Shown here one piece after another: positions 46,231 to 56,341 of a stretch of DNA of 64,000 bases. Position numbers and translations under genes: made by a program. Origin of the DNA: Sipunculus nudus. Taxonomy: Eukaryota > Annelida > Sipuncula > Golfingiida > Sipunculidae. The stretch is taken from contig CM049306.1 of the NCBI GenBank assembly GCA_026874595.1, positions 3,798,019-3,862,018 on the forward strand. The letters are read 5' to 3'. Within the stretch, counting starts at the first letter, position 1, and the number at the start of each line of letters is the position of its first letter. The notes beneath the pieces were generated by a model. The model was not told where the DNA came from, did not search any database, and worked only from the letters and a program-made list of their open reading frames with translations.

Positions 46231-46454
46231 TTATCCGGTTGATATTCAGGTACACTTCTATTTGCAGCAGATTTCACTGTAATTTCGAAGGAACATTAAA
46301 TAATCGATTACTATTCGATCATCGGTAGTTTTATTTCATTCGTTTCTTTCAATCATCGAACATGATTTTACATTTTATAATCCGTATCATTAACTCTTCT
46401 TCGGCGACATTAAGGAAAATGTTACGGTTTGAAAAACTTTCAATTTATTGTCCG

Positions 46455-48000
46455 AAGTTTATATTATCCGTGCGCATTAATATACTGACCCTTCCCAAAA
46501 ATATCATGCAATCTGATTAAGAGAACGATACAAAAAATAAATCCAAGAATATTCTTGAAAGCATGACAGCTTTTGATTACACGATGCACAATTACACGAA
46601 CTGAACGTTACCATACCCGAAACATATTCATCTTAACATCCCTCGGCGATTTGAAACTTATACCAAATAGTCCTTAAACCAAAACAGTTCCATGTCAAGG
46701 GCTCGATTTCGTTTTAGTTTTGCCTTAGTTTCCATTGGCAGAATTTTTAAGAGTCGAGTTTCATGATTTTGAGGTAAGTCTCCAATTCTCAAGCTTTTGC
46801 CGGTTCCTCATGAGTTACCCCTTGGCAGAAGTGCCCCCAGTGTTCTTATGAAAATATAAGTACGTCCAAGGGGAGGGACGGCATTTGAGCTGATGGATGG
46901 ACAACACCACCAATTTTGCATGTTACTCTCTAGTATAATTTCTGGAGTGACACTACAGTTTGGTTCTTTCTAACATCCACGAACTATTCAAGGTGGCATT
47001 TGATACCGGTGTAAATTTGTTTTTTTTTTTGTTTTTTTTTGTCAAAAGATATGCTTAATCAGTTGTAGCAGATTCCAACTTGACTATGATATCAAAGATG
47101 ATTCCACAATCGTTACCTTGGTTATGGTATGGGAGGTAGTGGACATCAGATAGTTTATTCATTCCCAGGAGATCGATAAAATACTGAAAAAAAAAATCTG
47201 CAAAGGTCACATTGTGACCACATCTGTGAGAAAAAGGTTCTGCTCCTTGTCGATTATTTTGAATTATTCTTTTTCCGATATCCGCAGAAGATGGTCCTGT
47301 AAATTTTTCAGTGTACTCTGACCACAGCCTGCCATAAAGGTGGCGAACTGATAGAACTTTTGAGTACTTTCATAATGGTTTGCCTTTATCATTCTGACAA
47401 ATTTTATCCAGAAGATTGAAGCTGCACATGGGATGACGCAGAAAAGCAGATGGTAATTTTTTCATCAATAATTTGTCCAGTTTCTTGATCGACGTTAAAT
47501 GGTGTAGTAGTTATTTTTTGCATTACATACATTTTGTACCTACTGAGTCGATCTCTGTTTATTTTTAATTATACATTTGTTTTATAATTAATATTAATTT
47601 GGACGTAAATTATCCGTGAAAAATTGCATCAAAGCCATATTTCATATTATATACACATAAATATTTAAGCTATATCCAGCATATTATCTATTATGATATT
47701 TATTTTTATCTTCGAGGATAATATGTCAAAAGTGATATAAGCTTTATGGATTGAAGGTTGATTGAATGAAGACTAACTAAATGTTTGGGACCAGTTATGG
47801 AAACAACCTATTAAACCAATGGTACGGTTAAATATGTTTCTTGTACGAAGTGCATCAAAATTCCAACTTTTTCTTTAAAGTTCAAGGGGTAAATTTATTA
47901 ACATCGTTATGATTTAACATAATGTATCATCGCATTACTCCAGAGCTTTTGATTTCAGATGAGCTGTTTGTGCAAACATTTTAACTTTGTAAACACGTTC
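46455..48000 (-). pseudogene. sulfotransferase pseudogene 4 (exon 2, intron and 3' flank)
   Basis: 46650-47560 aligns along exon 2 of the intact gene: the sense-complement phrases CTGCAAAGGTCACATTGTGA, GCTCCTTGTCGAT and GTGTAGTAGTTATT are shared. Many indels, T/A runs and base changes destroy the frame. The 3' flank (about 46460-46520, a decayed 43-bp satellite unit) and pieces of the intron (47803-47880 and 47935-47990) are also recognisable, so this copy arose by DNA duplication, not retroposition. The intron pieces are in the opposite order to the gene, showing later rearrangement. No exon 1 was found. Confidence 0.85.
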
Positions 48001-48600
48001 ACTGAAACCGTAATATCAATTCATTATATCAATGAATTTAATAGTATTTATATTAATAATTTATAATACCTGTTAATTATAAAACCTAATCTATAATACT
48101 TATTTTATTTATTTTTAATAATACATTTGAATTATTAGTAATATTATATTGGATGTTAATTATCCGTGATTATTTGCATAAAAACCATATTCCATATTAT
48201 ATACATAAATGTATATATTAGTTGTATCCAGCATATTGTTTTTCTCATATTTATTTCTATCTTCGTAGATAGTATGTCAAAACTGGCATAAGCTTTATGG
48301 AAAAGCTGATTGAAAAATAACAATAACTAAATGTTTGTGACTGGTTCTGGAGGCAGAGCTGGACACTTGTACGTTTACCTGCCTGGTTCTTGGAGCTACA
48401 TCTGTGTGCTTGTACTGGAATAGAGGATGGACTTGTATGTTACAGTGAAACATTTCCTTTAAAACCACTTTTAATACCTGATTCTCAAATATATCATAAA
48501 ATAATCTACCGGTTATTGACGTCAACCCGTCAGAGTTTATCAGCGTCAAGTGGGTTTCCGCACAGTCGATATCTCTTGAATTTGTAGAGGGTAAAAAAAT
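48001..48600. other. no gene seen
   Basis: AT-rich sequence. A minus-strand open frame at 48295-48729 runs through the tRNA fragment below and is not believed to be a gene. Confidence 0.5.
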
Positions 48601-48602
48601 TT

Positions 48603-48645
48603 GGTTAACGCAGCCCGCAGGATTAGAACCTGCGCGGGCAAAGTC
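48603..48645 (-). tRNA. 3' half of a tRNA-Ser-like sequence (fragment)
   Basis: On the minus strand: TTTGCCCGCGCAGG, then TTCTAATCCTGCGGGCTGCG. The T-arm CGCAGG/CCTGCG and a near-perfect box B (GGTTCTAATCC) follow a variable-arm-like GCCCGCG, as in tRNA-Ser. The 5' half and anticodon are missing, so this is a pseudo-tRNA or a tRNA-derived remnant. Confidence 0.45.
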
Positions 48646-48659
48646 CTGGAAAAATTGTA

Positions 48660-51460
48660 ATATATAAGTGAACCTGTATAAAAAAAAACTGAATAAAAAT
48701 GTATTTTGTATTTGCATGAATGAACACAAAGCTGCATCTTGCCATCAAAATCTGTTAATTAAATTTTTTCAGCAATGGCTGGATAGATTCTCACCAACAT
48801 TATTTAGTTTTATGTATGTCACAGAAGAGTTTTTTGTCAGGTTCTCTTAGCTTCCCTGCCCCGTTATATATGGCTTAACTGCTCACAATGATTTTCGTTT
48901 ATTGTGAAATACTGGCGTATTGATTTTTCCGGGCAGAATATTGGCAAAATGAAATTTTATGATTTAAGTAAAAGACGTGGTTTACGTTTTGGAACCCAGT
49001 CTTATTTTATACGGATTATCGTAGGTAGGATTGTCTTTTTCCACTAGATGTATATGCATTTATGAAACGGGCCGCGGGGTCTCGAAAGAAAACTCTAACA
49101 TTATCGACAGTCGTTCACTGAAAACATAATCTCATCACCCTGATAAATTAAACTACTCAGACTAATAATGCTCTTAGTGAGTGGTTATACAGGGAAAATT
49201 CCTCAACCGTATTGAAAAGTCATCAATGTGAGCAGTTTGCAACAAATAAGCTACTCAGATTCAGAAGATTATAATGATTTAACAGTAAACTACTAAGACT
49301 GAGCACTTTCAAGGAACTATAATCTACTCATATTGAGTTGTTTAATATTTATTATAATGGGTGGCACTGTACATATGACAGGTTATTTAAACCTCTGTCA
49401 AGATTATATTTTTAATCATGCATGTTTATCTAATGGCTCTAAAGTCGCGTTCTCAGTAAAATGAATTGTATCAATAAAATAATAAAAAGAATTAGATACT
49501 GAGGGAACTTAGATACATTGTACATAAGAAAAAAATATATACATGTACTATATATGTGCAGGTCAGAACATGCATAATTAAATATAGCACTCGTTGAGAA
49601 AGGTGACACGCATGTTTCTTCAGTTATCAGATAAATCTGTGCTAACTCTTCTGTTCAGATCAAGCCTCGGTATGTTGTGTTTGAAGCACATCGTAGGTCA
49701 ACATCAACCGACGCAAATTAGCGGAATCTGTAAATGTACAAAATTTTTAATATTAATAGTAAGACAATATTGATTATATGCTCACTATATCAATCTGTTC
49801 AAGTGTACACATAGAAATAAATACATACATGCATACATTAATACCCAACCAGACCCATACCTAGACACATATTTATATGGACATACACAAAACTTGCCAG
49901 CTCAAATTATCAGAGGTTTAGTATTCGACCTTCGGCTGTGTGCTGCCGGTGGCAGCAGCGGAGTATTGTTATGGATACAAATTCTTATTCACATTCACTA
50001 GGTCAGACTAGGTATAACTACTCAGGATGAAGAGATTAAACTTCTCACGTGTTTTCAGTGTGCCAGAGCAGCGGTGGGAGAAGGTCTCTGTCCAGGTTCC
50101 CAGTCGAGATTTAATATTTTACTGTTTTTCAAGCTTGGCAATAAGGGTTGTAAGTGCGAGAACCGCTTTTTCGTGAATGTCTGTGTTTATCTAATCAGTG
50201 TATTTTTTTTTGTGAAACTGTGAAAATTGAAATCTTTCTGGAACAGTTGAACCAAAACCCTCCAGGTTTCCGGCAACCCCGGAAACTTGAATCACTTTTT
50301 GTCACTGAGCCATCCAAACATCCGAGGCCTGATCGGAAACTCGGCGATTGGCCGAAGAGTTCCGAATGCTCCATCAACCAATCAACATCTGCGATGGTGT
50401 TCCTAAATCTATGACTGAACCATGCTAGTACAGAACACAGAGGGGGGTCGGGTATGAGGGTTAAAACCCCTACCCACTTACATACCTTGAAAATATTCTT
50501 TTTTCCACAAAACACAATACATAATAAAATATATTTATTTCAGTCAAACTACAGAATTAAAAGTAAATTACCTCCTATTACGGAATCATTTTACTTATAG
50601 CAATTGTTATCTTAAAGCATGTTTAATGCATGTTTTGTTTACCTTTCATATGAATCAGCCCAAGCAAATCCTGGACTATACGCTCCCGAGGCAGCGGAAA
50701 TATGTCGCTTCCAAAGAAGCTACTGATTTTCCCGCTGACTGGTTTGTCCGTTTATGATACACGCAATCACCATGTGAAGTGTCTTTGTCTGATTTGCGTC
50801 TGATGGGACTAGCAGCCAACCAAATGCCAGTTAACAAACACTCGACAGGCATCATGGCTCCGCCCATAGCTGCGCTTCAAGCGTCGCTTGATGACAGATT
50901 TATGGTTACTCTGAGTAAATAACAATCAAATTTAAATTGCTCCCTCTGGGGTTCTCGCATCAACGACGATTTTGTTATGACATTACGACTATGTTAACGA
51001 AGCCATGTATCCGTTGTCAGCAAAACTGAAACCAGTCAGCAAGGTGTGAACGGAGCCAATGTTGTAACATTTCGTAATTACAGCTCACCGGCCGGGCATC
51101 CTATCTGCACAAGGACCTGTGTAAACCACGTGTCGGGCTCTCTGAGCCTGAGGCCTGTCCAAACGATTGCCCGGGGGATGAGCTGTCACTCAAACGAAAT
51201 GCACAACATGGGCTCTGTGTATTCCTCGCTTGGCTTGTAAACCGTTTCGCTTGCAAGACGTCCTGATAATAGGGCCACATCACTTAAACAGCTGGCAGGC
51301 TGATGTAAGGGCAAACAGAGGGACAGGGCTGGGCACTGGGCAGTCTCTTTGCATATGGCTCAGTGTCCACATCGGCTGAACCTGTATCTATTTTGCTCAT
51401 GTAATTGCAAGTTTGTCATAAAGCTTTAGATAGGAAATCACCATGTTCTTGGGGCACAGG
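48660..51460. other. no convincing gene
   Basis: About 2.8 kb with mixed base composition, GC-richer at 50250-50450 and 50670-51300. Short open frames (50154-50414 plus, 50195-50515 minus) resemble nothing I know. The right part could contain degenerate 5' sequence of the transposase that ends at 51744. Confidence 0.4.
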
Positions 51461-51471
51461 GGGATGACATA

Positions 51472-51744
51472 ATGGCTGATCCTGGTTTCAGTATACGGCA
51501 TTTATTATTGTCCAGAAAAGCTACCCTCAACATGCCAGCTTTCCGTCATGGTAAAGCTTTTCGGTCAAGGGCAATAAAAAGATCTAGACATATTGCCAGT
51601 GTCAGAATTCATGTGGAACATGCAATATGCAGAATGAAGACCTTTAAACTGCTTTCAAATGCGATTCCAATCAAAATGAGGTATTTGATTAATCAAATAG
51701 CGACCGTAGTAGCAGTTACCTGTAACCTACACAGGTTAGCTTGA
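51472..51744 (+). pseudogene. DDE transposase C-terminus, IS5/Harbinger (ISL2EU-like)
   Basis: Encodes ADPGFSIRHLLLSRKATLNM, then SRHIASVRIHVEHAICRMK and NQIATVVAVTCNLHRLA. In DDE_Tnp_4-type transposases the Asp of A-D-x-G-F and the Glu of V-R-I-H-V-E are catalytic and both are present. Only the last 90 residues remain; the THAP or other N-terminal part was not found. It converges on the YqaJ gene downstream, 209 bp apart. Convergent transposase and YqaJ genes are the layout of ISL2EU transposons. Confidence 0.75.
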
Positions 51745-51952
51745 TAAAACTTTTTGAAAAACACTTTAAGTACATACCATTCACTCTGTCAGTTTGTCAA
51801 TGTTTTCTGTAATAGCTGGCAAGAAATGTCTTTCAAGAAACGTCTAAAAGATTATCAGTGTGTGCAGTGACTCGTGCCAAAGGTCAAAATCAAAGTTAAC
51901 CTTGACACTATGTATTCCTTTGTTTGTATAACAAATAAGAAAACGTGTGGAT

Positions 51953-52345
51953 TCACGTGCAGGCCATTTGTCCCTGGATTTGGCAATAGTAAGGATGCAT
52001 CTTGTTCATGATTAAAAATCCATCAACCATTTGACATATGTTTGCATGGAAATTACGCTTACTGTATAAGCACTTAACCTCTGACAAACTATCACCACAT
52101 GTCTTGCATGTTAAAATGCCATCTGGACTTGCACCATGGATGGGGGTATCAGGGCTTATGTACAGGCCCGGGACTGTCAGAGAACACTTTCTGTGTTGAT
52201 ATATGTGGGACTTGAAAAAAGTGTTAATAGCCTTTGATTCAAACTTGCGCCCGTATCTGACAGCAGGAGGTAATGCAGCCTCATTCAGATCACTATCTGT
52301 CAGGAGGGCCCTGGCTGTTTTATCACCATTCGTTGAATGTGTCAC
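51953..52345 (-). pseudogene. YqaJ-type exonuclease domain (ISL2EU ORF2, C-terminal part)
   Basis: RecB/lambda-exonuclease-like nuclease domain: PPAVRYGRKFESKAINTF, VPGLYISPDTPIHGASPDGI with the catalytic Asp, and the E-x-K motif in LSEVKCLYSKRNF, then YYCQIQGQMACT. It has no ATG at the 5' end; the frame begins after TTTATCAG, an acceptor-like site, so it may be a separate exon. The duplicated copy at 60.4 kb lacks this domain because the duplication starts at its edge. It would process DNA ends during transposition; that role is inferred. Confidence 0.72.
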
Positions 52346-52490
52346 CTGATAAATTTTTTATGCTGTCATTTAACCCCTTATCATAATAAACCAGTTCTTG
52401 TTTTCATTCTGTCCTCTAGTTGCAAACTCTATTTTCTACATGAAGTTTTCTTCAGCATTTGTGTATTTCATTAAGGGTAAAAAACAGTCC

Positions 52491-53480
52491 TTAAAACATG
52501 ATGAGCCACATCTGCTGTGTGTTGAAAGGTAAATGCCTGTTATATATAGGTGACAAAACTGTAAGGGGTGTTACTGTATTATTCGTTTGCTTCTGTCTTT
52601 TGTTAGTAAAAAATGTATCTAAGATACAAGCTTCTGGGCAACAAATCTGTATTCGCTTAAAAATGTCATCAGCAGAAGGTAAATTCACTCCCTCAGGTAC
52701 AGGGTTGTACCTGTCTTCTGTGGCTGAGCTGGCATTCTTAGATTTTCTCCAGCAGGGTCACATGCTCAGACTCTTCCTTTTTACCACCTTTTCTAGTCCA
52801 CATCCTCGGGCCCGAGGTGACACTTGTGGTAGAATTATCATCCATACATCCAACAATGTCAAACAATGTAGCTACAGCGTGTCGGCAACCCCCATCTAGA
52901 CCCCCCTTACAAGAACAGTACCCTGCATGAATGCGACTGGCATCAGAGACATTGCTTAGGATCACCCATACATTATAGTGGTTTAAATTAGTGACAGGGT
53001 CCTTCTCCCATGTTCTTGGCTTCACTTTACTCTTTACTGCAAAGTAAATATCCCTGTGATACTGATGTACCTCGATGTGTTTCACATACCCATCCTTTGC
53101 CATACCCTTCCATGTTATAGTATTCCCTGCGGTTTCTCATATTGTACTCATCAAACAATATAAAATAATTGTAATTGTCAAACACTGACAGGATTGGTAA
53201 GACATCCAGGTTTTGTGTGCCTCCTTCTTTGAGGTTTCCTGGATTTTCAAGCTGGATTCTGTCAGTTGTAATTAACTTATCACGAAGTACTTCCTCCCTG
53301 TCCACAATTAAGCCATCTGGGTCCACCTCTAATCCCCTTTTTATGGCTAGCATTACACAAGTCAATTAGCTCAGCTTTCTTTGCTTGTGCTGCTACAACC
53401 CCTCTTTCTTTCATATACGACTGTAACTCTTTAACAGATTTTTTTGCTGAAATTTGTATCAATATTTGAAGATTAATCAA
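52491..53480 (-). pseudogene. SAP and SWIM zinc-finger part of ISL2EU ORF2, copy 1
   Basis: Read from 53480: SVKELQSYMKERGVVAAQAK (SAP-like, DNA binding), then after a frameshift near 53355 KRGLEVDPDGLIVDREEVL, then YVKHIEVHQYHRDIYFAVKS and the SWIM finger CSCKGGLDGGCRHAVATLF (C-x-C...C-x-H). The tail (VNLPSADDIFKRIQI) is in a third frame after 52738. A 5-bp deletion at about 53104 (GGTGT present in copy 2) breaks the frame between the central region and the SWIM finger. With the YqaJ part it forms the SAP-SWIM-YqaJ protein found in many invertebrate transposons. Confidence 0.75.
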
Positions 53481-53499
53481 TGATAGGACTGTAACCCCG

Positions 53500-54435
53500 A
53501 GTGGTCAGCTAGTGATACAGCCTGCATCTGACCGATGTCCAGATGCTGTGCTCCTAGCTTGTTTGCCCCTACATCAGCTTGCCCGTGGCTTAAGTGCATA
53601 CGCCCTTAATTATGTAGATTCCTTGTCGTATCAGTCGTGTGTCGCATATCGGGCATTGTTTATACACAGTCAAGAGTACCACTAATATTTATGGAATCAG
53701 TTTGTGGTACAGCTCATACACAGTGGCCTCTTCAACACAGATTTTGCCAACAGCATTAATATTTGCTATTTATTACTAATGTGACCATTTCAGCCTATCA
53801 TAGAGGTCAGGTCTACCAGCAAGGGGTCTCATCTGATTGAACCAAAATACAGTGCTCCCCTCTGGTGTAGCGAATCAGGATAGGATGTCAAAACAAACAG
53901 CGCTTACGATATAGGTATTAGGTAAAGCGCTGTGTAAAGAGCGTAATCCTGGACCCGAAAGAAATCCTAGACCCGGACATGTGTAGGTAAGGAGTGGGCA
54001 CCATTGTGGGAGGGGTCTATCTTTCCTAGGATATATATAGGAAAGTGTCAATCATCATGGTATGAACAGATTAATTTAGATATATTGAAGCCTATAGCAG
54101 AATGGAACTTAGTAGCTTACAATTTTAGGATATATTCTGTATTAAAACACATCAGTATACCGAGGGTAACAGGCAGAAGATGCAATAATGTCGGTGATAT
54201 ATCACTGAACTTTATCTGACTATTGAATTCATATCAGTCAATGCATCCTATCTTAATTGTATCACCTGGCAGGTGTCCTGCCTACATTTAGTCTAACGTG
54301 TTATGTAAACAGACTGATGTTAATGCAGAGTCTAACTAGGTAGGTTTTTACATTGTGATGAAAAGAATTATTTGATTGGTTAAGTGTATTGTTTAGTTTT
54401 CACTATAGAATACTATGGCTGTGCATTTTTTGGGG
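53500..54435. other. spacer, no gene seen
   Basis: Sequence between the ORF2 remnant and the tRNA cluster, also present in unit 2 at about 61605-62530. No coding frame of note. Confidence 0.5.
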
Positions 54436-54440
54436 AAAAA
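54436..54440 (-). terminator. pol III terminator of tRNA-Tyr, copy 1
   Basis: Run of five T on the minus strand, 3 bp beyond the tRNA 3' end. Confidence 0.7.
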
Positions 54441-54443
54441 TGT

Positions 54444-54533
54444 TCCCGCGAACCGGAATCGAACCGGTGACCTAAGGATATCTGTGTACGTCTCACTACA
54501 GTCCTCCGCTCTACCAGCTGAGCTATCACGAGA
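54444..54533 (-). tRNA. tRNA-Tyr (GTA) with intron, copy 1
   Basis: 90-nt gene. Acceptor TCTCGTG/CGCGGGA, D-arm GCTCAGCTGGTAGAGC, anticodon loop CTGTAG followed by an intron of about 16 nt (TGAGACGTACACAGAT) one base 3' of the anticodon, anticodon stem GAGGA/TCCTT, T-arm ACCGGTTCGATTCCGGT. Intron in tRNA-Tyr(GTA) is the rule in eukaryotes. Compared with copy 2 the third acceptor base is T instead of C, giving a G-T wobble pair. It is divergent from the tRNA-Ser gene 151 bp away. Confidence 0.93.
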
Positions 54534-54684
54534 TGTGGGACAGTAAAATGAAACAACAATGAATCCTCCTAAAGTGGGTGTTCATATGCCTCGTCACGCA
54601 TGTATTGATTGCACAGTCCTACTCTCGCGTACTTTGGACAACATTGATATGGCTCTTCGCTACGAGAAGGCAATGTGTACAGCA

Positions 54685-54766
54685 GACGAGGTGGCCGAGT
54701 GGTTAAGGCGTTGGACTGCTAATCCAATGGGCTCTGCCCGCGTGGGTTCGAATCCCATCCTCGTCG
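54685..54766 (+). tRNA. tRNA-Ser (GCT), copy 1
   Basis: 82-nt gene: acceptor GACGAGG/CCTCGTC with discriminator G, box A TGGCCGAGTGGTTAAGGC, anticodon arm TTGGA-CTGCTAA-TCCAA, long variable arm GGGCTCTGCCCGCG, box B GGTTCGAATCC. It has no T-run after it; tRNA-Ala begins only 5 bp downstream. Confidence 0.95.
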
Positions 54767-54771
54767 CTCGT

Positions 54772-54843
54772 GGGGATGTAGCTCAGTGGTAGAGCGCACG
54801 CTTTGCATGTGTGAGGCCCCGGGTTCAATCCCCGGCATCTCCA
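54772..54843 (+). tRNA. tRNA-Ala (TGC), copy 1
   Basis: 72-nt gene: acceptor GGGGATG/CATCTCC with discriminator A, D-arm GCTCAGTGGTAGAGC, anticodon loop TTTGCAT, T-arm CCGGGTTCAATCCCCGG. Follows tRNA-Ser after 5 bp (CTCGT) and is followed by a T5 terminator. Confidence 0.95.
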
Positions 54844-54844
54844 C

Positions 54845-54849
54845 TTTTT
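54845..54849 (+). terminator. pol III terminator after tRNA-Ala, copy 1
   Basis: TTTTT one base after the tRNA-Ala gene; the first T-run after the start of tRNA-Ser. Confidence 0.8.
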
Positions 54850-55650
54850 GATCTTTGGGGGTGATTCATATGATTTCCTCAGATCCTGACCTTCAATGAA
54901 ATAGCAACCGCAAATCATTATAATCAGTAAGAGTACTTGAGATTCGGCCACATTTTTGTAGTATGACAAACTTGGTCGGATTCAAGAAAAAATCGTTGGT
55001 ACTTACTTAGGCACGAACTACAAATACGAGCGATTATGCGAATATCATTTCAAAATATATGAGAAACATTATATAAAATATAATCTAGCTTTATCATGTT
55101 CAGCAACATAATGTGAACCAAGAACGGGAAGGTTCATGTTAGAATGAAAGTGGGCCATATAATACAAGTCTCCGAACGTAAAGAATCAAGGATAATCAAA
55201 ATTTTAAGTAAAAAATGTACATTACATTACTTTATACCTATCCCTCATCACGTCTGGTCTTTATCATTATTGGTCTTTATTATGTTTGTTAGAAAGATTC
55301 TATTTATACAAGATAGTACAGCATACAGTGATCATGAAGTGGATAAAGAGTATAAAGGGATTGAGCGCAAGCCTGAAGCTTAGGTTCGCTCGTTCCCATG
55401 ACATTCAGAATTATTGATTATTGACAGTATTGACAAAAGTTCACTTAATGACAGTTGTTTACACATTAATTATAATGGTTAAGGTTATGTAGAGAGAGGA
55501 TTAGATAAAAAAACTGATTGATATAATGGTAGAGTTTCTTGCTGGGATGCAGAGGAGAGAATTTTTATATCGGAAGAAGAAGGGATAATGGATTGTTGTT
55601 CTAATTATGCAGATTAACCACAAACGGAAAAATTTTTACTAAATTAATGT
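54850..55650. other. spacer, no gene seen
   Basis: AT-rich sequence downstream of the tRNA pair, present in both units. Short frames (for example 55144-55383) differ by substitutions between units but are not recognisable as genes. Confidence 0.5.
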
Positions 55651-56341
55651 AATTTATTATATCCCCAGATAAAGTCGGGATACTAGGGTTTAAGCACGGT
55701 CCCACCGCTGCCGCCAAATAGATTTCGTTTGGACGCGATAACTCAAAATATATTTTACGGATCTTTACCAAACTTGACATGTGCATAAATATGGGCGAGA
55801 AGACGATGCCTATTTAGAATGGGGTCATGACCTTTACTAGGAATGTGACCTTGATCTTGAATAGGTCCATTTTTGGGGAAAATCACACGAATTGTTAATT
55901 ATCTCAAGAAATCTTGCATTGATTGATCCAAGATATCAACTGGACCAGAGATCTTGGATAGTGTTGTCATGGAGTGGAATCTGGTGGCGCCACCTGTTAT
56001 CCTTTTATTGTTTTCGTGCCATTTAATACCCCATCATTTGCCACTTAACAGTACTGTGAGCATTATATGTAAAAAACTGATGGACATATTTCTTTCATTT
56101 CAGGCATATACATAGACATGAGTTATGCAATGATGTATATTTAAATTTGGGTCTTGACCTTTCCTATGAGAATGGCCTTGACCTTGAATATAGCCATATA
56201 CGGTGAAAATCACACAAAATCATAAATATCTCAATAAGGGATGCACGGATTGGTCCAAAAATCAAATTGATCAAAGATCTTGGATAGCTTTGTCTTCGTT
56301 GGAAAACAGGTGTCGCCACCTTCTGTCCTTTTCTTGTTTTT

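Noticed and set aside
46681-47560. Second functional sulfotransferase gene
   Set aside because: Many frameshifts, homopolymer expansions and no exon 1; scored as a pseudogene.
48295-48729. 144-codon minus-strand open frame
   Set aside because: It reads straight through the tRNA-Ser-like fragment (ARAGSNPAGC is the T-arm) and resembles no protein.
50154-50515. Possible exon, GC-richer than its surroundings, with frames on both strands
   Set aside because: No recognisable domain, no convincing splice sites, and both strands are open; left as unassigned.
52491-52899. Plus-strand open frame of 133 codons, also at 60605-61006
   Set aside because: Antisense shadow of the SWIM/ORF2 remnant, which has recognisable motifs on the minus strand.
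54559-54969. Small open frames over the tRNA cluster on both strands
   Set aside because: They overlap the tRNA genes (for example RAHWISSPTP is antisense tRNA-Ser) and are explained by them.
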